Assembly (NCBI RefSeq): GCF_000759975.1
Contig: NZ_JNAM01000011.1
Location: forward strand, 124,001-188,000
DNA from: Prochlorococcus marinus str. MIT 9302
GTDB taxonomy: Bacteria; Cyanobacteriota; Cyanobacteriia; PCC-6307; Cyanobiaceae
DNA: 64,000 nucleotides
Reading direction: 5' to 3'
A program made the translations under genes and the position numbers. Below the pieces are notes generated by a model that saw only the letters and a list, made by a program, of their open reading frames with translations, ran no database searches and was not told the origin of the DNA. Shown here piece after piece: positions 17,478 through 26,200 of this stretch; position 1 is the first letter of the stretch, and every line of letters begins with the position of its first letter.

Positions 17478-19247
17478 ATGATTTTAAAAAATTCAAATAC
17501 TTTAAGAGCTTTAGTTATTCCTTTTAGGATATTAAAGAGTATTTCGAGAAAAAATAAATTAAGAGTTTATTTTAATCTTTTTCTGATGATTATTTCTTCA
17601 ATATCAGAAGCTTTAAGCGTACTATCTATAACAAACGTAATTTCTCAACTCCAATCAAATTCAACAAACGAATTTGAATTACTAGATAGAAAAATTTCAT
17701 TAAGTAATCTATTTGGATATGAATTAAATCCAATTTTTATATTCATATTTATAGTATCTTTTTCTTCTTGTTTAAGAATTTTCACACTTTGGTATAGTGG
17801 TAAAACTGCTGCAAAAGTAGGAAACGAAGTAAGTAGAAATATATTTTTTAAAATAATTTATTGGCCATATGAAAGACATTTAAATACAAATTCTGGAACT
17901 TTAATTGCTACATTGACTCAATTTTCCAAATCAGCAGTCGGTTCAATAAACAATTTTTTATTTATCATAAATTCATTATTTATCTCAATAGCCTTATCTA
18001 TATCATTGATAAAGGTAAATGGGAGAATATCTATTTTTTTAATCTTACTTTTAATTCTTTCTTACTCAACAAATAGTTCTTTAGTTAGAAATCATATTAG
18101 GAGAAATTCAGAGACTATGAAAAGGGAAACTTTAAACACTTTCAAGATAGTTAAAGAATCTCTTGAAGGTATTAAGGATGTTATTATTAATGATAGAAGA
18201 AGTGAAGAAATAAGATATTTCCAATCAAAAGATAAAATTCTAAAAAATACAGTTGTTAATGCAAAATTTACAAGCACTTATCCTAAGTATCTTTTTGAAT
18301 CTCTTCTAATAGTAGGGCTATTATTAATAATTTATTTTCTTAATAATGATGAAAATTCTATAAATAATTTATCTCAACTTTCTATTTTCGCTTTTGGTGG
18401 TCAGAAACTTTTACCATCGATTCAACAAATTTATGCTTCAGTTACTGCGATAAAGCATTCAGAAAGCAAAACAGAAACTTTACTTGAGATACTTGAAGAA
18501 AACCTTAAATCAAATACTTCAAAGTACAAAAAACCTGATAATAGATATCCTAATAAACCTTACAAAAGACTTTTTAAGGATAAATTAGAGTTGAATTCAA
18601 TATATTTCAAATATCAAAATTCCCAATCCTATTCAATCAAAGATTTCAATTTAACTATAAAAAGAGGTGACTTTATCGCAATCATGGGGCCAAGCGGAGC
18701 AGGCAAGACTACAGTAATTGATATTATTATGGGATTGATAAAGCCTGAGAGTGGTTTCATAAAAGTAGATGGCAAGTTTATTTACAAAGACAGTACGTTT
18801 TTTAATTTAAAAGAATGGCAGCAATCAATTACTCATGTTCCTCAAAATGTTTATTTGCTTGATAAAACTATTAAGCAGAACATAATTTTGAATGATAAGT
18901 ACAATAAATTTTCCGAAAAAAGGTTGAAGGAAGTCTGTAATGTTGCATGTTTAGACGAATTTATTAATAAACTTCCAAATGGGATAGAAACAAAAGTGGG
19001 TGAAAGAGGCAGTTTGTTAAGTGGGGGACAAATTCAAAGAATAGGTATTGCCAGGGCAATAATAAATAAATCACCTTTGATTGTTCTAGATGAGGCCACT
19101 AGTGCACTAGATCAAAATATTGAAGAAAAATTACTTAAAAACGTTAAAAATTATTGTACTGACAGTGCAATTATTATGATAACTCATAGAAAAGAATCAG
19201 CTTCTATTTGTAATCGTTTAATAGAAATCAAGAAAGATCTGAATTAA
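17478..19247 (+). CDS. ABC transporter, fused permease and ATPase (PglK/MsbA-type glycolipid flippase)
   Basis: The 589-aa protein is an ABC half-transporter. The N-terminal six-helix exporter domain (residues about 25-330) precedes a nucleotide-binding domain. Walker A MGPSGAGKTT (about 403-412), Q-loop VPQNVYL, signature LLSGGQIQRIGIARA (about 512-526) and Walker B LIVLDEATSA (about 534-543) are all intact. Exporters of this build move lipid-linked oligosaccharides (PglK/WlaB) or lipid A (MsbA) across the inner membrane using ATP. Placement in the glycan island favours a lipid-linked glycan flippase. It converges on the broken flavoprotein gene with only 3 nt between stops. Confidence 0.8.
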   Translation: MILKNSNTLRALVIPFRILKSISRKNKLRVYFNLFLMIISSISEALSVLSITNVISQLQSNSTNEFELLDRKISLSNLFGYELNPIFIFIFIVSFSSCLRIFTLWYSGKTAAKVGNEVSRNIFFKIIYWPYERHLNTNSGTLIATLTQFSKSAVGSINNFLFIINSLFISIALSISLIKVNGRISIFLILLLILSYSTNSSLVRNHIRRNSETMKRETLNTFKIVKESLEGIKDVIINDRRSEEIRYFQSKDKILKNTVVNAKFTSTYPKYLFESLLIVGLLLIIYFLNNDENSINNLSQLSIFAFGGQKLLPSIQQIYASVTAIKHSESKTETLLEILEENLKSNTSKYKKPDNRYPNKPYKRLFKDKLELNSIYFKYQNSQSYSIKDFNLTIKRGDFIAIMGPSGAGKTTVIDIIMGLIKPESGFIKVDGKFIYKDSTFFNLKEWQQSITHVPQNVYLLDKTIKQNIILNDKYNKFSEKRLKEVCNVACLDEFINKLPNGIETKVGERGSLLSGGQIQRIGIARAIINKSPLIVLDEATSALDQNIEEKLLKNVKNYCTDSAIIMITHRKESASICNRLIEIKKDLN

Positions 19248-19250
19248 ATA

Positions 19251-20993
19251 TTACTCAATTAATTTGCCTTCAAAATTTGAAATTTCTTTTGTTTCGTCAA
19301 TACAAGTAGATAATTCATTACTTGGATCAATGACTTTTGTTTTTTTTACTTGTAATTCATTGTTTTTTAAAAATATTCTAAAATTATATTTAAAATTTTT
19401 ATCGAGATTAGGATAATCTTTTCTTACGTGTGCTCCACGAGTTTCTAATCTAGAAATAGAACTTCTTATAGTGGCTTCAGCAGTAACTAAGGAAGACTCT
19501 AAGTCAAAAATATTAATAAGATCAGTAAAATTATTTCCATTTATGCTGACATCTGCATTTAAAGATTGATTTTTTAAATTCTGAACTTTTCTTAAACCAT
19601 TTTTTAAATTTGATTGATCTTTAATAACTCCACAATGAGTCCACATTATATCTCTCAATTCATTTTGAAGATAAATTACAAGATTATCCCCATTTTTGAT
19701 TTTTTCTTCAATATTGGAAAGTGCATTATCAACAACCTCCTTTGATCTAGGTTGGTAATTTATAGTTTTTGAATACTGTGATGCGCAATCTCCTGCTATT
19801 CGACCAAATATTAGAATTTCTGCCAGTGAATTACCTCCCAGCCTATTTGCTCCATGTAATCCACCTACTACCTCACCAGCAGCAAATAAACCTTCAACAT
19901 TAGTTTGATGAGTAGAAGCATTGACAACCAGTCCCCCATAGAATAATAAGCTGTGGGAGCAACCTCCATTGGTTCTTTTGAAATATCTAATAACTGTAGA
20001 TCAACAAATTGTCGATAAATTTTAGGAATTTTTGAAAGGATAAAGTCTTTACTTTGATGGCTAATATCTAAATAAACTGCCCCATTTCTTGTCCCTCTTC
20101 CCTCAACAATTTCTGTATAGTTAGCAATAGCAACTCTATCTCTTGTTGATAATTCCATCCTTTTTTGATCGTATTTTTTCATAAATCGATCCCCAATATT
20201 ATTAACTAATATGCCTCCTTCCCCTCTAACAGCTTCTGTAACCAAAGTACCAGAATATTCTTTTGGCAAAACCATACCTGTAGGATGAAATTGCACCATC
20301 TCCATATCCAAGAGTTCACATCCTGATTTCAAACCTAAAAAATAACCATCCCCAAAGTTCTCGAATTTTCTTGAAGAGCTATTTCTCCATAATCTAGTAT
20401 GCCCGCCAGTACACAAAACTACTGCATCGGCATAATGAATAGTTTTTTCACCATTATTAATGTTAAAAGATATTGCCCCAAAACATTTTTTATTATCCAC
20501 TAACAAATCGGTAACATATTCTTCATCATTGATTTTTATTCCAATTAAATTAGCCTTGCGTAATAAGGCCTTAATTATTGATTGACCAGTATAATCACCT
20601 GAATAACATGTTCTTCTGTAAGTATGAGCCCCAAAAAACCTCTGATCAAATTTACCATTACTTAATTTCTGTAAATCTGCGCCCATGAATCAATTTCAAA
20701 AACAGCATTTTTTGCATTTTTTGCCATAATTTCAATCGCTTTATGATCTCCTATTTCATATCCTTCAATGAAGGTATCAGCATAATGTTGTTTCCAAGAA
20801 TCCTCTTTATCTAAATTGCCAAATGAAGCATTAATTCCACCAGCCGCTAATACAGTATGTGAATCATTTTTAGGACGTTTACCAATTACTTTCACATTTA
20901 AATTATTTTTTTTAACTTCTATAGCAGCTCTTAATCCTGCCACCCGCAGCCAATGACAAGTACATTAGTAATATCTGTTGAATAATCAATCAT
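19251..20993 (-). pseudogene. sdhA: Broken SdhA/FrdA-type flavoprotein (succinate dehydrogenase/fumarate reductase subunit) with three -1 frameshifts
   Basis: Joining three reading frames gives one flavoprotein of roughly 580 residues. It starts at ATG 20993 with the FAD loop VLVIGCG, passes HPTGM and TEAVRGEGG catalytic segments, and contains [27 protein letters not shown] and the C-terminal [10 protein letters not shown] segment. Frame is lost three times, each time by one missing base at a G run on the coding strand: near 20941-20945, near 20682-20684, and at 19933-19937. The MGG and [10 protein letters not shown] motifs favour SdhA/FrdA over L-aspartate oxidase. No iron-sulfur subunit gene lies next to it. 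Either the gene is decaying or the three sites are sequencing errors. Confidence 0.75.
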
Positions 20994-21074
20994 GTAATTT
21001 TAAAGTATTTAAACTTATCAAGATAAAGGGCAATAATTTCATTGTTGAAAAGATTAATTAATTAGTTAATTTAT

Positions 21075-21908
21075 TTATTTCTTTATTTTTCTGTGGTGAC
21101 CTGTGCTTATAAATCTACCAAAAAGATTTCCAGAAATTGACTTTATTGAAGTTCTTAACTTCGCATTCAATCTTAAATATAAATCCTTATATTTCTCCCC
21201 ACGAAAACCCCTAAATGAAGTTGAGTGGTAGTAATCATGGGATAATGGGGAAGATAAAGAAAAATAATAGTTGCTAATACACTTTCTAATAGCAATAGAG
21301 GATTGTATAGGATTCACTGCATGGATAGATTTATTATCTGTCCTCATAATTACGAGTCTATTGAATTTAGCTGGGATTTTAATTTCATCAAATTTTAGTC
21401 CATCTGGAAAAAGTAATAAATCTCCTCCGTCAGAAATCTTACTCAAGGATGTACTTACATAATATAAAAGATTTAACCTCCTGTACTTTTCTCTCAAACG
21501 ATCATGAGAATTATCTATGTGAGGGTTTAGAAAACATCCTTTATTCATATAAGATAAACCACCAGCATAAAGCTCAGGGTCTCCATATAGATCATCTATT
21601 TGACAAACTTTTGAAATGATGGTGATAATTCTTTCATCTTGAAAGGCATACAAACATTCTTCAACTAACTTACTTTTAGATTCCCAATCTACAGCAACAT
21701 ATTTTCTTTCCTGAGGACCTGAAAGTAATGAAAGGTTTTGTTTTTCAGGGAAATGATCATCTAGTTTTAAAGCAATCTCTGAAGGTAGTAAATCATCAAT
21801 AACTATATGATTAATCTTAGATGAATCTCTATATTGATTTTGCAATTGTTTAATTGATATTTCCTCAATTCTTTTAACTATAAGACTTGCAATTTCTTTT
21901 CTATTCAT
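21075..21908 (-). CDS. 2-oxoglutarate/Fe(II)-dependent oxygenase (prolyl-4-hydroxylase-like)
   Basis: The 277-aa protein carries the complete jelly-roll facial triad. His130 and Asp132 lie in NPHIDNSHD, His196 in SIHAVNP, and Arg208 (IRKCISNYYF) is the expected 2-oxoglutarate salt-bridge residue. The family hydroxylates proteins, lipids or small molecules, consuming O2 and 2-oxoglutarate. An N-terminal FPE-like segment (DDHFPE) is common in bacterial members found in surface polysaccharide regions. The C-terminal end is basic (GHHRKIKK). It stands alone between the broken flavoprotein and a 254-bp A/T-rich gap. The substrate is unknown. Confidence 0.75.
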   Translation of the reverse strand: MNRKEIASLIVKRIEEISIKQLQNQYRDSSKINHIVIDDLLPSEIALKLDDHFPEKQNLSLLSGPQERKYVAVDWESKSKLVEECLYAFQDERIITIISKVCQIDDLYGDPELYAGGLSYMNKGCFLNPHIDNSHDRLREKYRRLNLLYYVSTSLSKISDGGDLLLFPDGLKFDEIKIPAKFNRLVIMRTDNKSIHAVNPIQSSIAIRKCISNYYFSLSSPLSHDYYHSTSFRGFRGEKYKDLYLRLNAKLRTSIKSISGNLFGRFISTGHHRKIKK

Positions 21909-22162
21909 ATAAAAAAGTGATTTTAAAATTATTTTTATTAATAAAGATTTTAGTCATATATTTTTTAAAAAAGTTTTTTATACAAATAAACTTTAGCTAG
22001 TTAAATAAAAAATTGTCTTATTAGCCAGAAAAATTTACCTTATTTAAGTTTTTATATGGAATATTCCTTTCACAAAAATAAATTTTGTTAATTTTGCAAT
22101 TAGCAAGTATTTTATAGTTTAAGAATAGTTTAAGATTAAATAATTTTAAATATTAATTTTAA

Positions 22163-22348
22163 ATGGAAGATTTTATTGTAAAGGATTTAATTACAAATTC
22201 TGTGCAATTAACCATTTTAGATGGGCTTTAAATACTATTTTCATCTTTACTCTCGGGTATAGTTTTAAGATATGTTTTTAAGCGTTTCTCAACGACTTTT
22301 TCATCTAAAACAGAATTTGGTAATACTTTACTAATAATCACAATAAGT
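22163..22348 (+). pseudogene. Interrupted N-terminal part of the DUF4956 gene (in-frame TAA at 22229-22231)
   Basis: An ATG at 22163 opens the same frame as the DUF4956 protein that follows. It encodes 22 residues (MEDFIVKDLITNS, ending LDGL) and stops at TAA 22229-22231. The frame then stays open into the GTG at 22349, coding a typical DUF4956 first membrane segment (ILFSSLLSGIVL and onward). There is no frame change, so one base substitution in a Lys or Gln codon would explain the stop. No ATG, GTG or TTG occurs between the stop and 22349. This looks like a recent nonsense change or a sequence error. Confidence 0.6.
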
Positions 22349-22855
22349 GTGGCGTCTTTAATTGCAGTCGTTAAATCCTCTTTAGCTTTATCTTTAGGAC
22401 TAGTCGGGGCATTATCAGTAATTAGATATAGAACTGCCATTAAGGAACCTTTTAATTTGGCTTTTATACTTCTATCAATATGTGTAGGCATTTCTTTAGG
22501 GGCTTCACAATTTATTTTCGCACTTTTAGTATTAATAATTGGTTCTTTTGCAGTAGTTTATTGTTATAACAATTCAGGTAAAAAAGAAAGATTTTTTAAA
22601 AAAGGTAGTGCAGACTTTGATTCAATGATTATAAATTTACCAACTAATAATTCCCTCAAGTTTCTATATGAATTATTAAAAGAGAATACAGAGTATTTTG
22701 CCGTTCAGTCTTTGCAAGAAAATCAAAAAGATAATATAAGCATTACATTAAAACTAAGGCTTTACAGCTTAGAAAGCCTTGAAGATTTAAGAGAAAAAAT
22801 CAAAAAAAGTTTTCCAAATTCTGAATTTACTTTTTTCAGTTCTCCAAATATTTAA
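22349..22855 (+). CDS. DUF4956 family membrane protein (possibly lacking its first segment)
   Basis: The 168 aa readable from GTG 22349 match DUF4956. Membrane segments are rich in Ala, Leu and Ile (residues about 1-22, 34-50 and 52-70), with the conserved VGALSVIRYRTAIKEP loop between the first and second. A soluble alpha/beta tail follows the membrane part. The family has no proven biochemical role but is repeatedly found beside CotH and VTC-domain genes, as here. The stop is 3 nt before the CotH gene, implying co-translation. The natural start was probably ATG 22163, now cut off by an in-frame TAA, so the protein may be shortened or not made. Confidence 0.65.
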   Translation: MASLIAVVKSSLALSLGLVGALSVIRYRTAIKEPFNLAFILLSICVGISLGASQFIFALLVLIIGSFAVVYCYNNSGKKERFFKKGSADFDSMIINLPTNNSLKFLYELLKENTEYFAVQSLQENQKDNISITLKLRLYSLESLEDLREKIKKSFPNSEFTFFSSPNI

Positions 22856-22858
22856 TAA

Positions 22859-25444
22859 ATGAAAAGATTTATTAATAATAGATTTAATTTAAAAGTGATA
22901 GTAATGTCTTTCATTACATTTTTAATAAAATCCCAGAAAAAATTATATAAACCAGCATTATTTATCTTTTATGTGCAAATTCTATTAGTATCTCTATTTT
23001 ATTTCCATAATAAAGGACATATTAATAAGAAACTAAAACCAGTTATCTACAACACTTTTGACAGCCTTTATATTCAAGATTACATTGGATATTTTAAAGA
23101 TCTTATTCTTTCATTTAATTTTAATAATAAAATTGAAAGAATTGATATACAGCTAGATTTTGAAAATATTGTTGGATTAGATTGTACAAGGAAGCAAGAA
23201 TTAGGCTGCAAAAACGATCCATGGCTAAAGGGTAATTTATTGGAAGGTGATATTAATTATCCAATAAAAATTAGATCAAAAGGCGATAGAAGACTTCATA
23301 GAGAAAGCTTTAAAAGTATGAGTTATAAAATTGATATCAGAGGGGAGCAAAGATATAAAGGTATGGAAGAGTTTTCAATACAGATGCCTATTATTAGAAA
23401 TTATACTTATGAATTATATGCATCAAATTTATTAAGAAAGGCAGGTATTATTTCTCCTAGGAATCATTATGTAAAGCTATTTTTAAATGGAGAATATCTT
23501 GGAATAAGACATGTTGAGGAAGGATTTGCGAGAGAATTAATTGAGTCAAATAAAAAACGTTTTGGACCAATTTTTAGTATCGACGAGGAATACGGAGATG
23601 TATATGAGAATACTATTTTTAAACCCTTAAATAAAAATTACTGGATAAATAATAATAGCAACCTTTTATCAGAGTCATTATCTGTTTTAGAGGCTTCTAG
23701 ATCTAATCCTGAGATTATAAAAACTCATTTTGACTTAGATAAATGGGCCAAATATTTTGCATATGTGGATTCTTTAAAACTCTTTCATGCGACAAGACCA
23801 GGAAATCTAAAATTTTATCTGAATCCCTCTTCTGGTAAATTTGAACCAATATTTTTTGATGGCCATTTAGGTATGGGTTATTTTGATAATTTCCACTTAT
23901 CAGATTATCTATTGATGGATGGTTCAAAACCAGATTGCAGATGGACATGTACTAATGAATATTTCTATAGATTATTCACAGGTACCCCTGAAAATCCTAA
24001 TTTAAAATTTTATGAATCTTATAAAGAATATCTAAAAGAAATTGTTTCTAAAGATAATAGAGGGAATCTAAAAAATGAATGGAATGAGCTTAGCAATGAG
24101 AGAAGAAGTATATACAGAGAATTTTCAGGAAAAGATTCAATGTGGAATAAAGGATTACTACCTCACATATCCGCATGGAAACCCTTAGAAAAACGATTAA
24201 TAGAAATAGAGAATTTGATATACGAATCCGAAACAAAAGAACCAAATTTTTCTTATGATTCCCAAAAAAATATTATATATATAAAAAATAATTATTCTCG
24301 TTTTCCTCAATTGATAGGCTTTAAATGTGGCAATTACAAAAGCGAGAAAAATATTTTAATAAAAGGCGGGATAACAAAATTTAAATTAGATAATTTTGGT
24401 AATTGTAATTTAAATCAACTCTTATATACTTTGGATAATTTCAAAAATACAAAAGAATTTAAGTCGTCAAATTTAACTAATTTCTCATTTGATAAAGAAT
24501 TGATAAATCCCATTAGAAATCTTCCAATAAAAAAGACATTTGAATTTATCTCTGGAGATCATAAGTTATCAAACTCAATAAATATTTTTAATAGCAATGT
24601 GATTTTCCATTCTGGAAGTTCTATTTGTTTAGAAAATGATTCTTATATCAATATAGAGAATTCAAATATTGATATAAGAGGCACAGAGAAAAATCCTGTC
24701 GAAATAAGTGCTTGCAATATAAAGAAAGAGTATGCAAATGGGGGCAGTTTAATTTTTCAAGATTCTAATATTAAAATATCGAACTTAAACCTAAATAATT
24801 TAAACGCTCCTAATAAAAGACTTCGGATATTATATGGAGGGGCAAATTTTATTAATTCAGAAATTAATATTGATAAATTAAGAATAGTCTCTTCAAATTC
24901 TGAAGATGCTATTAATTTTATAGATTCTAATTTAGAGGCTAATTATTTAGAGTTTATAAATTCTCAATCCGATGCTTTAGATTCTGACTTCTCAAATTTA
25001 AATATTAATAGAGTTAAATGCTCGAATGTTGGTAATGATTGTGTTGACTTTTCATTTTCTTTGGCAAAAATAAATCAAATCGAAAGTTATTTAACTGGTG
25101 ATAAGTCAATTAGTCTTGGTGAGGCATCAATATTAAAAGCGAAAAATGTAAACTTAAAAGATGGCGAAATAGGCATTGTAAGTAAAGACTATTCAAAATT
25201 AAATATTAAAAATTATGCGTTTTCAAATATAAGACTTCCAATAGCCTCTTTTGTTAAAAAACCAGAATTTCAATCACCTGAACTTTTTATAGAAAATATC
25301 AAGCCAAATTTGGGAAATAACTATTTAATTGGCAAAGATGTTAAGGCAATTATTTCTGGAAAGAAGCTTACTTCAGATTTACTTTCATCTGAAGTTGAAG
25401 ATAAACTTTACGGAAACTTTTACGGCACAAAAACTCAAAGATAA
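22859..25444 (+). CDS. CotH kinase family protein with C-terminal beta-helix-like repeats
   Basis: The protein has 861 aa. One membrane segment lies at about residues 33-50, so most of the chain is likely outside the cytoplasm. Residues about 95-440 form a CotH domain (IKIRSKGDRR, KSMSYKIDIRG, LFLNGEYLGIRHVEEGF, and FFDGHLGMG near 334). CotH proteins are atypical protein kinases known from Bacillus spore coats and are widespread in bacteria. Residues about 560-850 consist of short repeating strands rich in Asn, Ile and Ser (NIENSNIDI, FINSEINIDKL and similar), the pattern of a right-handed beta-helix. It overlaps the VTC gene by 1 nt. The target is unknown. Confidence 0.75.
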   Translation: MKRFINNRFNLKVIVMSFITFLIKSQKKLYKPALFIFYVQILLVSLFYFHNKGHINKKLKPVIYNTFDSLYIQDYIGYFKDLILSFNFNNKIERIDIQLDFENIVGLDCTRKQELGCKNDPWLKGNLLEGDINYPIKIRSKGDRRLHRESFKSMSYKIDIRGEQRYKGMEEFSIQMPIIRNYTYELYASNLLRKAGIISPRNHYVKLFLNGEYLGIRHVEEGFARELIESNKKRFGPIFSIDEEYGDVYENTIFKPLNKNYWINNNSNLLSESLSVLEASRSNPEIIKTHFDLDKWAKYFAYVDSLKLFHATRPGNLKFYLNPSSGKFEPIFFDGHLGMGYFDNFHLSDYLLMDGSKPDCRWTCTNEYFYRLFTGTPENPNLKFYESYKEYLKEIVSKDNRGNLKNEWNELSNERRSIYREFSGKDSMWNKGLLPHISAWKPLEKRLIEIENLIYESETKEPNFSYDSQKNIIYIKNNYSRFPQLIGFKCGNYKSEKNILIKGGITKFKLDNFGNCNLNQLLYTLDNFKNTKEFKSSNLTNFSFDKELINPIRNLPIKKTFEFISGDHKLSNSINIFNSNVIFHSGSSICLENDSYINIENSNIDIRGTEKNPVEISACNIKKEYANGGSLIFQDSNIKISNLNLNNLNAPNKRLRILYGGANFINSEINIDKLRIVSSNSEDAINFIDSNLEANYLEFINSQSDALDSDFSNLNINRVKCSNVGNDCVDFSFSLAKINQIESYLTGDKSISLGEASILKAKNVNLKDGEIGIVSKDYSKLNIKNYAFSNIRLPIASFVKKPEFQSPELFIENIKPNLGNNYLIGKDVKAIISGKKLTSDLLSSEVEDKLYGNFYGTKTQR

Positions 25445-26103
25445 TGAGAAATGAAAAAAAATTCATAATTAGTCAATCACAATTCTCAACTCTCAAAATT
25501 TTATTATCAAGTAATAGTTTTGTAGAGTGTTTCCCAAAAAGAAAAATTTCGAGTTTATATTATGATACCAATGATTTAAAATTATTTTATGCTTCTGAAG
25601 ATGGAATATCTTCTCGCCAAAAAATAAGAATAAGATGGTATAACGATGAATTGATTTCATCTAGAGTCGAATATAAAATTAAAAATGCAGAACTAGGAGA
25701 TAAAATTTTTTATGCAATTTCTGATTTTGATAAAAAAGAACTTAGTAAAATTTCTTTTGCAAATTCAAATATGAATAGTCCTAATCCTTATTTTGTCCCA
25801 ACAAAAATAGATAAATTTTATTTTCCTAAAACTCTTATCTCTTACAAAAGAAATTACTATTTAAAAGATAATTTGAGAATAACATATGATAGCTCAATTA
25901 ATTTTTATAGTGTTTTAAACAATTACAAAGAAATAAAAGTTTTATATCCTATACCCTCAGAATATTCTGTTCTAGAAGTTAAATATGAGGAAGGTGAAGA
26001 CAATTTAGTTTATAAAACAATCCAAAACTTAACAGATAGACTTGGCCTGACACTTACAAGATTTTCAAAATATTCAAACTCAATTAAATCTATATATTTA
26101 TAA
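25444..26103 (+). CDS. VTC-domain protein (polyphosphate polymerase-like)
   Basis: The 219-aa protein matches the VTC tunnel domain. The basic strand QKIRIRWY (about residue 59), VEYKIKNA (about 75) and a late VLEVKYEEGED (about 178) supply the Arg/Lys and Glu residues that in yeast Vtc4 bind nucleotide and polyphosphate. SSLYYDTND near residue 36 is also typical. Start ATG overlaps the CotH stop (TAATG). Bacterial members occur with CotH and DUF4956, and their product is not settled. Polyphosphate or another acidic polymer at the membrane is possible. I see no missing key residue by eye. Confidence 0.75.
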   Translation: MRNEKKFIISQSQFSTLKILLSSNSFVECFPKRKISSLYYDTNDLKLFYASEDGISSRQKIRIRWYNDELISSRVEYKIKNAELGDKIFYAISDFDKKELSKISFANSNMNSPNPYFVPTKIDKFYFPKTLISYKRNYYLKDNLRITYDSSINFYSVLNNYKEIKVLYPIPSEYSVLEVKYEEGEDNLVYKTIQNLTDRLGLTLTRFSKYSNSIKSIYL

Positions 26104-26200
26104 AATATTAAAAATATACTTATATATTCAGAAGTTCAAACAGATCAAAAGATAGATAATATGTGATAATAAAAAAAATTTATATTTTAGAAATTTATTT

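Noticed and set aside
22228-22491. 87-codon minus-strand frame opposite the DUF4956 region
   Set aside because: The plus strand encodes the conserved DUF4956 sequence there and the reverse frame has no recognisable motif.
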